Source: Dromiciops gliroides (lineage: Eukaryota > Chordata > Mammalia > Microbiotheria > Microbiotheriidae). Taken from it: a stretch of 64,000 nt of DNA. This document shows positions 32,459-44,230 of the stretch, one piece after another. The notes under the pieces are model-generated. The model searched no databases, was not told the DNA's origin, and saw only the letters and a list, made by a program, of their open reading frames with translations. The DNA lies in assembly GCF_019393635.1 (NCBI RefSeq), contig NC_057861.1, positions 155,017,544-155,081,543 of the forward strand, read 5' to 3'. Position 1 is the first letter of the stretch; every line of letters starts with the position of its first letter. The translations under genes were made by a program, and so were the position numbers.

Positions 32459-32499
32459 ATTGGCTTATTTTAGGCAAAATCTAACAGGAAAGCAGCAAT

Positions 32500-32690
32500 G
32501 GAGTATAAAGAATTCTGAACCTAGTGTCATTGAACTTGAATGCAATACCCAGTTCTACTCTCTTCTATCTAAATGACCCTTGATAATTCAACTCCCTGGG
32601 TCTCAGTTTCTTCATATGTAAAATGAGGAGGTTGGATTATACGATCTTTGATGTTCTTTCTGTCCCTAGATCTGTGATATGATGATCAAT
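32500..32690 (+). repeat. MIR/THER-type CORE-SINE
   Basis: Contains gcaatacccagttctactct, tgggtctcagtttcttcata and tgtaaaatgaggaggttgga, the core-to-tail order. Confidence 0.6.
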
Positions 32691-32815
32691 ACAGTATTTT
32701 TTGGAAAGCCCTTGGCTAATATTAATTGTGATGTTCTATATCACATATGCAACACCAAATTCAACATCAAGTATGATTAATTGACATTCAGTATCAAATA
32801 TAGTCAGATCCATCC

Positions 32816-33273
32816 TTAATATCTCACTTTTAAGAGTATATCAAGTTGTTGGCAAAAGAAAGACTGGCTTAAATGACAGCTTTCTAATTCTTCATCAATA
32901 AGTGTACCATTTGACCACATGTTCCCAGAAGAAAGCTGTTTTGTGGCAGCCTTCAAATTTTGACTTGCCAATAAAGATTTCCATTGCTGATTACAGCTCA
33001 TCTGCTGCAGGTTAATGTATGGTTCAAATCCTTTTAAAGTTGGATAAAAATCTTGTAAACTCTTTGCTGAGTCAGCAAAACAATCCATAATCTTGCCTTG
33101 CAAGTTTTCTTATGTGTGTGCTTCCAGGACTCATTCATCAGTAGATAGCTGTTATGGAATGACTGATTGTCTTGACTGTTTGGGGACTTGAAAACAACTG
33201 AGATGGAACAGCTTCTGGGAGGTTGGGAAAGACTGTCAACATCAAATGCCCTGGCTCTCTCAATAAGGAACAT
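32816..33273 (-). pseudogene. Unidentified coding-like segment with one frameshift
   Basis: Two overlapping minus-strand frames give natural-looking peptides. The upstream one (33273 leftward) has SYLLMNESWKHTHKKTC near its useful end. The downstream one (to 32816) has MDCFADSAKSLQDFYPTLKG and KSLLASQNLKAATKQLSSG. The change of frame falls near 33100. After codon LLK the DNA reads gtgaga, which could be a splice donor. Composition (Ser, Gln, Leu, Cys mix) is unlike the repeat-derived frames in this window. I do not recognise the protein. It may be a decayed exon, a retrocopy fragment, or chance; no poly(A) tail or target duplication was seen. Confidence 0.35.
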
Positions 33274-33705
33274 AGAGGCCCTATGCTTCTCTTGCTATGA
33301 TATACTACAAATATATTAACTTGTTAGTGATCATCATTGGAATTCCTAGGCAAAAGTATAAAGTAGGAGAAATGTATCATTGGTGTAGTACTCTACATGC
33401 AGTGTCTTTGTCTTGCCTCCTATCTGAAAACTCCCCTTTTTCTTTGCCCTTTGTGGTTCCCTACTAAAGCCTAGCATCCATGGAAGTATTCTCACCTATC
33501 AAAATGTGTCTACCCCACAACACCCTTCCTTCAAGGTTCTAAATTTTACTTTTAAAAGACAATTAATTAATCAGATAATTAATGGTAAAGTTATTATGGC
33601 AGAGCTGGTATTTTAATTTTAGTAAGCATCCTAGAAGTAAAGTAAAATTTTAAAGACATAAAGAAAAAATATCCCAATGAGAAGGAAAAGGGAAAAGTCA
33701 AGACA
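33274..33705. other. No feature recognised
   Basis: No repeat or gene that I can support. Confidence 0.4.
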
Positions 33706-33709
33706 CTGT

Positions 33710-33880
33710 AAATCTAGAGCCAGAAGAAATCTCATAGACCAGTTATTCTAAACTCCAGATTTTACAGAAATTAAATCCTAGGAAGCATACACCTGTAATA
33801 AATTTAACAGGTAGGATTTGAAATCAAAATCTCTGACTCCCAAAATAACACTCTTTACACTGCAACTTTATGCCTTTTAT
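33710..33880 (-). repeat. MIR- or CR1-like old repeat
   Basis: Pieces such as agagccagaagaaatctcat and aaactccagattttacagaa belong to a common old mammalian repeat. The family is uncertain. From 33880 to 34349 nothing more was recognised. Confidence 0.35.
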
Positions 33881-34349
33881 GTTTTTAGAAGAGAGGCATG
33901 CAGATTTCCAAGGATTTTATGAACCAACTTAGATTTTTTAAAAGATGTATTAGAGATAGAAAGAAGATAAATAATAGATACAGAAAGCAAAGTAGAAATC
34001 AAATTCTAAGAGATAAGATGTCTCAGTTGAAAGGAGTAAATCTTTAATGGTGGAATTTCAAATATTGTGGCAGACAAGTCAGAGAAGATATTTTTGGAAG
34101 GGAGAATATTTTCATGGCCGTCAAAGCACAATAGGTAGGTGATCATCTACTCTACTTATTTCCAAAGCATGCCTTATCTTGTAGCATGTGGTTACAAAGT
34201 CAACTTTGGCATAGACATAGAGTGGCCATACAAATATATAGTAGTATAGATGAGGAGAAAGATAAGAAGAATTTTATCTCCTGGCTTATCTGCTGAAGAA
34301 AATATTTGTTATGGCAATTGGTTATTTAGAATTTTGGGTTTTCTTTTAA

Positions 34350-34472
34350 AAATTACTTTTATTAATGTTATTAAATAATTCCCAATTACATGTATATAAC
34401 TTTGAGTTCCAAATTCTCTCCCTTTCTCCCATTCCTCTCCCTCCTTGAGAAGGTAAGCAATTTGATATGATT

Positions 34473-34508
<36 letters not shown>
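34350..34508 (-). repeat. L1/HAL1 3' end with (TG)n
   Basis: ttgagttccaaattctctcc and ccctccttgagaaggtaagc are the antisense marsupial L1/HAL1 3' untranslated end. The (TG)n run follows at 34478-34508. Confidence 0.65.
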
Positions 34509-34509
<1 letters not shown>

Positions 34510-34564
34510 TGAAAAGCACAGTGATGATATTTCATTAAATTATTTTGCTATGAATTAATGGGGG

Positions 34565-34785
34565 AGGTAGCTAGGTGATACAGTGGATAGAGGATTGGGT
34601 CTAGAGTTAGAAAGACTCATCTTCCTGAATTCAAGTCTGGCCTCAGACACACTGGCTGTGTGACTGGGCAAATCACTTAACCCTGTTTGCTTTAGTTTCC
34701 TCATCTATAAAATGAGCTAAAATAGTAATGGCAAACTACTTCAGTCTCTTTGACAAGAAAACCCTAAACAACAACATGAATTAAT
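34565..34785 (+). repeat. MAR1-type SINE
   Basis: Head aggtagctaggtgatacagt, core ctggctgtgtgactgggc, tail ccctgtttgctttagtttcc, then gcaaactacttcagtctctt. The final RTE-like block is shortened. Confidence 0.8.
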
Positions 34786-35149
34786 TAGATTCTCTGGCTG
34801 ACTATGCAAACTAAGCGCATTTGTCAGGGCTTGTGCATTATGTTTTTGAATGGATAAAACTTCCATAGTACAATGTACCTAGAACTTGTCTGGGAGGTTC
34901 ACAAGTGAGTTAAAGGTTTGTACCTTCTATGTTACAAAATTATTTTATGAATCTTGGCCCCAATACCTAACTAACCTTCCAATTGTGCCTACTGGATATC
35001 TACTTGAGTAATTAGTGAAAGTTTCACCTGTTAATCATTTCTATTGGCTACTGGCATAGTTGTCTCATTCACAAAGTATATATATAGCCCTCCTTTTTAC
35101 TTTTTAAAAAAAATTTATAAATATAGTAATAGTTGCCTTTTATTATATT

Positions 35150-35535
35150 GCTTTAAAATTTGCAATGTGTGTTAGGTATGTTATCATATTTGATCCTCAC
35201 ACAACTCTGGAAGGCAGGTGCTATCATTCCATTAATTCATTTATTTGTTTGTTTTTTATTTAATTCATTTATTTATTTGTTTTTTGTTAAAGACAATGGT
35301 GGTAGTAGTAACTATAATAATAATAAAACAACCTATATTTTAAGTAATGTAGTAAACTTTGAAAGACATTTTGAATATCTGATATCCTTTGAGCTTTATA
35401 ACAAGTTACTCAAATATTATTATTCTCCTTTTACAGGAAAAATTTAGTGTCAAAAAGTTTAGTGACTTGCCCATGGACTCATATCTAGAAAGTGTGAGAG
35501 AAGGGCTTTGAACCCAGATCTTCATAACTCTAAAA
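35150..35535 (-). repeat. MIR CORE-SINE fragments
   Basis: 35150-35230 (tatttgatcctcacacaact) and 35340-35535 (cttttacaggaaaaatttag, gtgacttgcccatggactca) are antisense MIR parts, separated by TTTG/TTTA-rich sequence. Confidence 0.5.
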
Positions 35536-36235
35536 CTAAACAAAATCATTTGACCTCTTTGGAAGTCTGTGTAGTCTCCAGTTTAGTACACATGAAAAAT
35601 ATAGTGTAAATACAATATAAATACAAAAATACAATATAAAAGGCTGGTGCTACATGATGGCATTAGCTGTGAAATCAAGATAATTTAGAGAATAACACAA
35701 AAACCTACAGAAAAATAAACAGACTACCTAGAAAGTAAGGCTGAACCCTGCAACTTTCTGAATATTTCATGACCTCCTAATATATCTTACTCCAAACAGT
35801 CCCTTTAAAAAGAAGCTAAATGGGTTAGTATTCTCTTCCAATTCTTTCCTGAATTCCCCAAAATTGCTTGTTTCTGGAAGATTCCTCATGTTCCATAGTG
35901 GCTTGTACCTTTCATGACTTGGCACCAGCAGCATTCTGAACTCAGTGATTTCTGTCAAAAACCTCCAGGGAGCATCCTCCAGGTGTCATGTGAAATATAC
36001 ACTGTAGCACTGAATTTGGCAGCCTTCAAAAATACAAAGGAAATGTATACTTTTTACTTTCATAAAGTGCTTAAGATGTCCTAAAAGAAAAGATGGAATG
36101 ATTTTGCATTTGAAAAATTAAGTAGAATATGGCAAAACCCCTCCCCCATTTCCTTTTCATTGTCAAAGTAATAAGTACAGAGCACAGAAATTTAAATCAG
36201 GGTAGCAGAAACAAGAACAATGTTAGATTTTGTGA
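35536..36235. other. No feature recognised
   Basis: No repeat or gene that I can support. Confidence 0.4.
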
Positions 36236-36239
36236 AAGT

Positions 36240-36670
36240 ATTCCAGCACCACTGAACTGCAGAACCTCAGAATTAGAAGAAGCCCATCCCAGAATAAGGA
36301 CTATGTCATGGGTCTAGTCCAAACCTTGGTTGAATAGGACTTCTCTCTCTAAAACCTATGGCAGTAGTCATCCAGTGTCTGCTCAAAGACTTCTAGCAGT
36401 AGGAAGTTACTATTTCTTGAGAAACCTCACTCTATTTTTAGATAGGTATTACTATGAGGAAATTGTTTTTTATAGCTAATTTTTAACTTTGCCCCTCTGC
36501 AACTTCTACCCACTGTTGCTAGTTGTGCCCTCTAGGGCAAGTAGAACAAATCTAACTCCTCTCCTACAAGATAGACCTTCAAATATTTTTAAAAGATGCA
36601 GATCATGTCACCAGCAAGTCTTCTCTTCTGTAAATTAAATAGCACCATTTCTTATAACTTACCCTTACTA
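36240..36670 (-). repeat. CR1/L3 LINE 3' region
   Basis: Antisense of the CR1/L3 3' block: gtagtcatccagtgtctgct, tgttgctagttgtgccctct, agggcaagtagaacaaatct, and accttcaaatatttttaaaa. It is the mirror of the copy at 42590-42950. Confidence 0.6.
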
Positions 36671-36769
36671 TTTATCTCACCAGTTTGTTTGCTCTACTCT
36701 TAATACATTCCAATTTCTCAATGCCTTTGTTCATGTGTGAACTATCTATTAATATAGCTAAGATTATGG

Positions 36770-37765
36770 TTTTGGTTTGGTTGGCATATAACATTTACCT
36801 TGATTTTCAACTCTACAATCATAGAGAAGAGCTGAAATAAAAAATGGCATGTTTATTGGGGTGTAGACTAAAACCTAAATACAACCAAAGTTTAGGAGTT
36901 CATTATTTCAGGTGAGTGTAGACCAAAACCTGACTGTGGAGGAGAGCATGTGCTTGCGGGGAGGAGAGAATATCTTTAAATCCTCTCCTTGAATCAATCA
37001 TGGCATCTGTCAATGGAGCTACTTCCTCAAAAGGAGGAATTTTATGCAGATTTTGGATTGCTTGATTATTAGTTAGATACTTAGATTGAAATAGTTGAAA
37101 AACAAAGACAAAATCCAGACAATTAATGACACAAAGAGATAGTTAATAGAGGCTGGAAGCAATTTCTAATAACATGGCTTGGCAGCAAAGAATTGGCCAT
37201 AGATGCAAGAGGGAGCTATCCCTAGCAATTGAGAATTGAGAAGCTTAGAAGAAAATTCTCTAGTAAGCCAGTTGAGTTATTTGTTTACTAGAAATGATGT
37301 AACAAAAGGCAGAATTTTGTTTACTGAAGACTCCACAAGGACAGAAAGGACTCTAGGTAATAACAGAGGAGCAGGTAGTTTGGGCTATATACGCTCCCTA
37401 CATGCATAGTTCTCCACCATTATACTCCATGCATACAACCACTCTTCTCATTAATGAGAGAGTATACCTGAGCTATATAATGGGAATGTTTTGTAAATAT
37501 TGTCCTTAGTATGTTATCTTAGTAAAAACCCTTATTAAGAGATAATTGTGTCTACCAGTGAACTATTAGTGGAAAACACATTGATGGGGACTTTTGAGTG
37601 CAGCTGTACTTCTCCAGGCCCCAAACCTTTGAGTAAAAGATTGGGGAGTGATTTTAGGGCACTATACTAAGATAGCCAGTAACTTCCAGTTCATAAACTC
37701 CACAAGTATATTAATATTGTCTTCCAGACACATAGATTCCCTTCTCACTTCTAAATTGATATTCA
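36770..37765. other. No feature recognised
   Basis: A short imperfect direct repeat (tagactaaaacctaaatac and tagaccaaaacctgact) lies at about 36865-36935. Nothing else was recognised in about 1 kb. Confidence 0.4.
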
Positions 37766-37799
37766 TCTGAATATAAGACCTAATTTTCTAGTCTTTTCT

Positions 37800-37935
37800 C
37801 TGCCAGTATTCTGCCCTATTACTTTGCACAAGGTTTCTTCATCTGTAGAATTTCTTCTCTTTACTTCTTAGGACTTTTATGGAGATTAAGTGAGATGTTT
37901 TGAAAATGATGTGTAAATGCTAAAGTACTATGATA
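37800..37935 (+). repeat. MIR tail fragment
   Basis: ggtttcttcatctgtagaat, then ggagattaagtgagatgttt and gtgtaaatgctaaagtacta. From 37936 to 38465 nothing was recognised. Confidence 0.45.
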
Positions 37936-38469
37936 TGTTACTGAGTTAATTAATGTCCAAAGATTGGGAAATTAGTAGATCATGCTTGGTTGACATTTTT
38001 GCCACATAATCATTTAATTGGTCATTAATGTCTAGGGAACAAAAGTAAACAATTGGTAAAGTAATCATCATTCCAAATTCACATTATGATTTTGATGTGT
38101 TAGCAGACCTTAATGAAGACAACAGCTTGTTTTCACTTTTTAAATGTTTTCCCTAGTGCTTATTACAGAACTCACACATGACAGACATTCAAGGAATGTT
38201 GCCAACTTGCTTATTACATTAACATAAAAAGTCCTGCTATGAACAGAATTTTTTCCTACTATTGTGAGCACTGTGATTAAAGAGTCAATGTCACTATGGT
38301 AAGGTTTAAAATAAGTCCCATTATATCCTTTCCACAAATGTTTGTATGGTTTACTTCCCATTTTTCAATCACATTGGGAAGTCCAACATTGGGTAATATT
38401 TTCTAACAACATTTTTTAATATTACAGTATTATGTTTCTCCTTATATTAAAATTATAAATGGGACCAGT

Positions 38470-38575
38470 GTATTATAAACACCTTGAAGATAAGGACTTT
38501 ATTTAATTTTTTTATCCCCAATGCCTAGAATGATGTATTGCACATAGCAGAATCTTAATAGAACCATAGACTATT
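38470..38575 (+). repeat. L2 LINE 3' end
   Basis: cttgaagataaggactttat and ccaatgcctagaatgatgta, the terminal L2 block. Confidence 0.5.
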
Positions 38576-38579
38576 ACTA

Positions 38580-39470
38580 TGAGATGTGTCCCCAGTGGCC
38601 ATCTGATCCAACATGAACCTGTGTAGAAAATGTGTGGCACTTGCTCATTTATCTTCAGCTTGAATAACTCCAGGAATGGGGAGTATATTGCCTCCTGATA
38701 CAGTTTATTCCACCTTTAGAGAGCTTAGGTTCTTAGGAACATTTTCTTTCTATTGAGATGAAATTTCTCTGCCTGTAACTTAAATCCACTGATCCTAGTT
38801 TTATCATCTGAGGCTAAGTAAACAAGTCTAATCCCTCTTCTCCATAACAGTCGTTGATGTATATGAAAAGAGATTTCAGGTTCCCTATAGGTTTTCTAGT
38901 CTCCGGCTTGCATATTCTTAATTTCTTCAGTGGATTCTTTTACAATTTTATCTTAAGCCCTCTCAATATCCTGGTCATTCTCTTCTGGATATGTTACTAT
39001 ATATCACTATCTTTGAAAGTAGAAAAATATTGTATTCAGAACTGAAGGCATTAATTCAAATATTTTGTCCAAGTCAAAGTACAGTGGTACTGTCATTTCA
39101 CTTAATATATGCACTTGAACCTCTATTAAATGTCACATCATCTTTGAAGTCCAATAATTGCTTTTCCACAAATGCTTTTTTATATTAACTTGTGTCTAGT
39201 CACATTTTCCATATCCTATATTTGAGCAACTGATTTTTTTAACCAAGTGTAGGACTTCATATTTAGCCCCCATAAATCACATTATATTGGACACTTTGCC
39301 AATGATGCTAGCCTCTCAGGATCTTTTGAGATCCTGATTATGTCTTCAGATTTCAGATCATCAAATCCTACCTTCATATCATCCATAGTTTCCATAAGTA
39401 TGACATGTATACTATCATTCATCCATTAATAAAAATGTTGGATAGCTAAGGGATGAGGATAGAGGCTTAT
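38580..39470 (-). repeat. CR1/L3 LINE region
   Basis: Contains tttagagagcttaggttctt, ctgcctgtaacttaaatcca, taagtaaacaagtctaatcc and ttgaacctctattaaatgtc, antisense CR1/L3 blocks. The frames at 38854-39188 are chance openings. Confidence 0.5.
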
Positions 39471-39599
39471 GGCAATTCACTAAAACCTTTTATCCAGGTC
39501 ATAAATAAACTGTGAATTTTGAGTCTTTCCCTGTTATCCATGGTCTGTGTTTTCAACTTTGTTCTTTATATATTACACAAATAATCTTCTCTGCTGTTT

Positions 39600-40068
39600 G
39601 ACATCTTTATTTCTTAACCATGCCAAATTATTTTTTAAATAACATTTTTATTTAAAGTTTTGAGTTCCAAATTCTATCCCTCCTTCCCTCTCTCCCCTCT
39701 CTTGACCCTGAGGCAATAAGCAATCAGATATAGGTTATATATGTACAATTACATGAAAACATTTCTATATTAGTCATTTTGTATAAGAAAACTTGAATAA
39801 AAGAAAAATGAAAGAAAGTGAAAAATAGCATGCTTCAGTATGTGTTTAATCAATATCAGTTTTTTTTTTCCTTTGGAAGTGGATAGTATGTTCATCATTA
39901 GTCCTTTGGGATTGTCTTGGATCATTGTATTGCTGAGAATAGTTGTCATGCACAGTTCATCAAAAAATATTGCTGTCACTGTGCACAATGTTCTCCTGGT
40001 TTTGCTCACTTCAAAATACATCAGTTCATTTAAGTCTTTCCAGAAATTTCTGAAATCATCCTGCTTGT
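39600..40068 (-). repeat. L1/HAL1 3' end
   Basis: Antisense order: tgagttccaaattctatccc, gcaatcagatataggttata, tcctttgggattgtcttgga, tcattgtattgctgagaata, ttttgctcacttcaaaatac. Confidence 0.7.
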
Positions 40069-40074
40069 CAGGTG

Positions 40075-40322
40075 AGGCCTGCTCACTAGATTGGCCTCTT
40101 TTCATTTGGGAACTGGCTTGTGGGTGGCAGAACTTCATGAGCTGCTAGGTAAAGGCAAAGTTTTCGCTCTGTCTATCCCACACAGATCTAAGATAGGGTT
40201 TTCCATTCTATAAGAGATCTGTTCTCACCCTCTCTCTCTTCACTAACTTCTAATATACTTTAATAAATACTTAAAAGCCTAAATTCTTACAGAATTTATC
40301 AGTAATCTTAGACAGTTTCCCA
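40075..40322 (+). mobile_element. LTR fragment related to the E1/E2 LTRs
   Basis: The part ctctctcttcactaacttct to taataaatacttaaaagcct, then aattcttacag and ttagacagttt, follows the R-U5 of E1 and E2. The U3 part is diverged. No internal sequence follows. Confidence 0.55.
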
Positions 40323-40394
40323 AAAAAACTGGGGGGGGGGCAGGTAAGGATCCATATTAGCTTTTTTTAAAAATTATTTTTGTGATCATTTTTT

Positions 40395-40540
40395 TTTTTG
40401 GTGAGGCAATTGGGGTTAAGTGACTTGCCCAAGGTCACACAGCTAGTAAGTGTCAAGTGTCTGAGTCCAGATTTGAACTCAGGTCCTCCTGACTCAAGGG
40501 CCAGTGCTCTATCCACTGTGCCACCTAGCTTCCCCCCCAC
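40395..40540 (-). repeat. tRNA-derived CORE-SINE
   Basis: Antisense copy ending ccacctagcttcccc. Flanks attagctttt at 40355-40364 and 40541-40550 match. About 30 non-SINE bases (40365-40392) lie between the left flank and the T-run, as at 24592. Confidence 0.75.
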
Positions 40541-40674
40541 ATTAGCTTTTAAACATCACATAACCCTCTTGTCATGGCTCTACCATGTGAGTAATTTTTA
40601 GGATTTATGAGGAATAATTTCCCCCCTAAAAAATAATCCTCTGCTAATTTTTATGTTTTACATCCCTGAGGGAG

Positions 40675-40800
40675 TCAGGTAAAGAGAAATGCCTACATAT
40701 ATACACATCATATATATATTATACATACAAGTGCATATATGTGCATCTGTATGTGTGTATATATACATATACATGCATAAATGTATATATACTCATTCAT
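40675..40800. repeat. TA/CATA-rich tract
   Basis: Alternating ATAT, CATA and TGTA units. Confidence 0.7.
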
Positions 40801-40829
40801 GTACTATAATGGCTAGATTTTATATAATG

Positions 40830-41225
40830 TTTTAAAGCTTATAGAGCACTCTACATATATTATTTCAATTTATCCTCACAGCGGGGAGCTAGATGGCACA
40901 GTGGATAGAGCACTGGCCCTAGATTCAGGAGGACCTGAATTCAAATCTGGCCTCAGAAACTTAACACTTACTAGCTGTGTGACCCTGGGCAAGTCACTTA
41001 ACCCCAATTGCCTCACCAAAAACAAACAAACAAACAAAAAATGTATCTTTGCAACTCTCCTAGGACACTGGTGCTTTTATGTAACTGAATTTTCATTTGA
41101 ACATACTGAAGCAAACAGGTTAAGTGGCTTGACCAAGATCATGTAGTTAATAAGTATCTGAGGTCAGATTTGACCTCAGGTCCATTTGAATCCAGGTATA
41201 GAACTCTATTCAATGTGCTACCTAA
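40830..41225 (-). repeat. MIR CORE-SINE split by a younger SINE
   Basis: Left part gcttatagagcactctacat to tttatcctcacag and right part gcaaacaggttaagtggctt, gatttgacctcaggtcc make one antisense MIR. The younger SINE is at 40881-41040. Confidence 0.55.
40881..41040 (+). repeat. tRNA-derived CORE-SINE
   Basis: Begins gcggggagctagatggcaca and ends caattgcctcacc followed by a CAAA-type tail. The 81-codon frame across it is SINE-derived. Confidence 0.85.
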
Positions 41226-42479
41226 ATACCTGCCATATACAGTGTGTTTTAAAAGTCTTAGTGCAGTGTTACTGTACAACTTAGCACTGTACTTTTGGAG
41301 TATACTATATACGTGTATGTATACATATGGAAACACATCTTTAAAAAAATCTCCATTTACATATATGGATACATTGAGATATTCATAGTCATATGTTTAT
41401 ATGTACAAACAACTATATATGCATATAAAACCTGTGAAAGAAATATATAATTGTGTTTTCAAGGAGAGAGGATGTCCTAACTATGAAAGTCTTGATGGTG
41501 ATAGAAGAGGAGCAGGGACAAGATGAACTCTAATCATCAAAATCTTCTAAGTTTTTAAAATCTTTAAAATATATATAGTAAAAACCTTTTCATTAAAAAT
41601 ATTTCTTGGGATAAGACTTCAAAAGTATAAGCAAGGACTTCCCATGTACTTCCCCAAAAGGATTTGAAAAATGTAAATCCAGGTATATTGCGTCCTGAAG
41701 CCCTTGATCTGACTTCGAAGGGTTAAATTTGGTTTATTCAAATGCAGATGGAGAATATAATCTATGATTTTCTTCATGTACTCAGAGGGAACACTCAAGT
41801 GATTAGATGGATGACCTTTAATAAATAATATTTTTGTTGTAATTTTGCCATAAAGTTACACATATTCACCAAGAACAGCCTGTCCTTCACTCAGAGAAAC
41901 AGTTTGTCATTTGGGGCTGCTGGTTGTCCAAGGCCAAGGTTATTTAAGATGTCACCAGCAATTATATGCTAAAATCTTCATAATATGCATATCATCAACG
42001 CCTGCTGATAAACTAAAAGGATAATTTTCATGGTGGTTAAGCTGAAAGGTTACCAGAAATTTCAGAATTTCCTCTTCTACTCCTTCATATGGAGTGGGTG
42101 ACAAGCTTGACAATGCTTTATCAGTTCTGGGAAATGACTCTGACATGAGAAGTTAATTTGAAAGTACTGTGGTCATGTTCTAAAGGGGCAATCTATACAA
42201 TACTAGTCATCTCATTGGTTCTTATTTCTCAGGAAGCAGGAAGATCAGCCTTTTACTTTTTCATTAGATTAAGACACCTGCTCAAGAGTTCTTGGACACT
42301 GTAGCTGATAGAAACTCTGTATAAATTAAGGCCCCTGATGAAAGCATGCAGGTTTATGAACTAACTACTCTTTAATGATTTTCCATTTGGACAGTTATCC
42401 TCATTTCCTAATTAGAAAGATCACTTCCCTCAAAAGCTTAATCAGTTAATGACCCTTTTTGATGGTGGTTCATACAAAT
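41226..42479. other. No feature recognised
   Basis: A TATA-rich piece lies at 41300-41420. No repeat or gene is supported in the rest. Confidence 0.4.
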
Positions 42480-42590
42480 AGTAATTCCTCAGATAGTGGT
42501 TGTAATATTTTCTTGTGTTTGTATGCTGAGAACCTTGGTACTTGGTAGGTATTCAATAATTGCTTGTTGAATTACTTGACTCTTCTCTCA
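42480..42590 (+). repeat. L2 LINE 3' end
   Basis: Ends with cttggtaggtattcaataat and tgcttgttgaatta. Confidence 0.5.
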
Positions 42591-42950
42591 AGATTTGTTC
42601 AGTTTTGTGCACCATGGCTTAAGAAGGACCTAGAGAACGTCCAGAGGAGAGTAACAAAAATTATCAAGGGCTTCGAGAACCTGTCTTATGAGGATCATTG
42701 AAGGAACTGAAAAAAAGACTCCAGAATGACATACCTTACTTAAGATGTAGAATCATAATTGGACTTACCATGTTTGTTACCAGAAAACAGAACCAAAAGT
42801 GGTATGTGGGAATTGCAAAGAGGCAAATTTTGTCTTGAAGTCAAGAAACAATTTTCTCACAATTACATATATCCAGAGCCAAATTTGTTATTTCATCTTC
42901 ACTGATACTCTATCACTGGAGGAACTCAAGGAAAGACTAGATTTATTGGT
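42590..42950 (+). repeat. CR1/L3 LINE 3' region
   Basis: Shows ttcagttttgtgcaccatgg, gagaacgtccagaggagagt, tcttatgaggatcattgaag, aaagaggcaaattttgtctt and ctatcactggaggaactcaa, a clear CR1/L3 3' order in sense orientation. Confidence 0.7.
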
Positions 42951-42954
42951 CAGT

Positions 42955-43500
42955 CAGTTAACAAGCATTTATTAAGCAAATATTGGATTCCAGACACTGT
43001 TAGTTTCTGGGAATGAAAACACAAAGTAAAAATACCTTCCACAAAGAACATAGATTCTACAAGGAGAGACAACATATATACATGATAGTATAGCATATGC
43101 AGAATATATATAAATAGTATATACAAAATAAATACAAGATAATTTAGAAACCAAGACACTAGAATGTGTGTGTGTGGGGGGGGATAAAGAAATACTTCAT
43201 GTAGGAGGTGTTATGTAAGCTGAATTTTGTGGAAAAATAGGGATTCTAAAAGCAGAAATGTGGAATATATTCCCAATATGGGGGACAGCCAGTACAAAGG
43301 CACAGAAATGGGAAGTTATGTGCAAGGATTTTGAAAGAAGGGCAGGATAAAAGTTATACAACCTGGAAAGCTAGTTTAGAGCCAGGTGCTGAAGGGATGG
43401 ATGAGCATTTGTCAAGTGTAATAGATTCCTTTTGTGCATATGTTAGGGTAAATGGTGGCTGAGTTCCATTTCAACTGTTATTCTGTGATTCAGTCATAAT
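42955..43500 (+). repeat. Long ancient interspersed repeat
   Basis: Starts acaagcatttattaagcaaa. Later blocks are atgggggacagccagtacaa and aggcacagaaatgggaagtt. Same family as 120-975. Confidence 0.6.
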
Positions 43501-43503
43501 ATA

Positions 43504-43745
43504 AAAGTGATGTGGTATAATGGGTAGAGTGCTGGATTTGGAGTCTGGTGATGTGAGTTCGAATCCTAATTTCTGCATCTGTTAGCTGTATGTTGTAACT
43601 AATTCTTTTAACCCTTCAGGGATTTAGTTTCCTTATCTATAAAATTGGGATAATAATAACCTGATTCCAAAATTCATAGCATTATTGTAAAAAACAAACT
43701 TGCAAATATTAAAGTGCTACACATAAATACAAATTATTACTAATA
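43504..43745 (+). repeat. MIR/THER-type CORE-SINE, nearly complete
   Basis: Head gatgtggtataatgggtaga, gtgagttcgaatcctaattt at the B box, decayed core, tail tatctataaaattgggataa. Confidence 0.7.
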
Positions 43746-43789
43746 TTCTGGAAATGGTAGGTGTGTGTTGTAATAATCTCCAAGTACTC

Positions 43790-43990
43790 TGATATTAGCT
43801 GTCTTGTATTAATTTTGTATTTATTTTATATGTACTTACATGTGTATATATTGTCTTCCTGATTAGAACACAAGCTTGTTGAGATCAGAGACCATTTTCA
43901 ATCAACTTTGGTATCCCCAGTGCTTGACGAAGCATATGACAAGTAAAAGGCTTAATTAATGACTGTTGATTAATTGGTTGAGTGCATACA
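43790..43990 (+). repeat. L2 LINE 3' end
   Basis: ttgtatttattttatatgta, gaacacaagcttgttgagat and tatccccagtgcttgacgaa. Confidence 0.6.
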
Positions 43991-44049
43991 GGTTTTATTT
44001 CATGAAATATTGGGAGAGCCAAGCTCCAGTATGTTTCTAGAAAAGTATA

Positions 44050-44230
44050 GCTTGGCATAATAGAATGAACACTGGCCTAGAAATAAGGAGATGAGAGTTC
44101 TAGTGCTATCAGCTACTTGTTTTACTTCAATGATTTTGAGAACCTCTCTGATGCTTTAATTTTGCATCTTCAAAATAAAGGCACTGGACTAAGTTATATC
44201 TGAGCTCTTTCAACTTTAACATTAAACAAT
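44050..44230 (+). repeat. MIR/THER-type CORE-SINE
   Basis: Head cataatagaatgaacactgg, then agatgagagttctagtgcta and a decayed tail. Confidence 0.5.

Larger units (their letters stand above)
28767..32462 (-). mobile_element. Endogenous retrovirus-like element E1, recent and defective
   Basis: The element is on the minus strand: 5' LTR 32458-32101, primer site 32098-32081, gag-like frame 31972-31097, degenerate internal part, polypurine tract 29137-29130, 3' LTR 29128-28771. The four bases attg lie at 28767-28770 and 32459-32462 as a target duplication. The two 358-bp LTRs showed no difference when read side by side, so the insertion is recent. At 3.69 kb with no recognisable protease, reverse transcriptase or integrase, it cannot have moved by itself; another retrovirus probably supplied these in trans. 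The 4-bp duplication points to class I, but the family is not known to me. Confidence 0.9.

Noticed and set aside
38140..38361. 73-codon minus-strand frame starting MGSKPYKHLW
   Set aside because: It looked protein-like at first, but I found no family match, no extension of the frame and no splice context.
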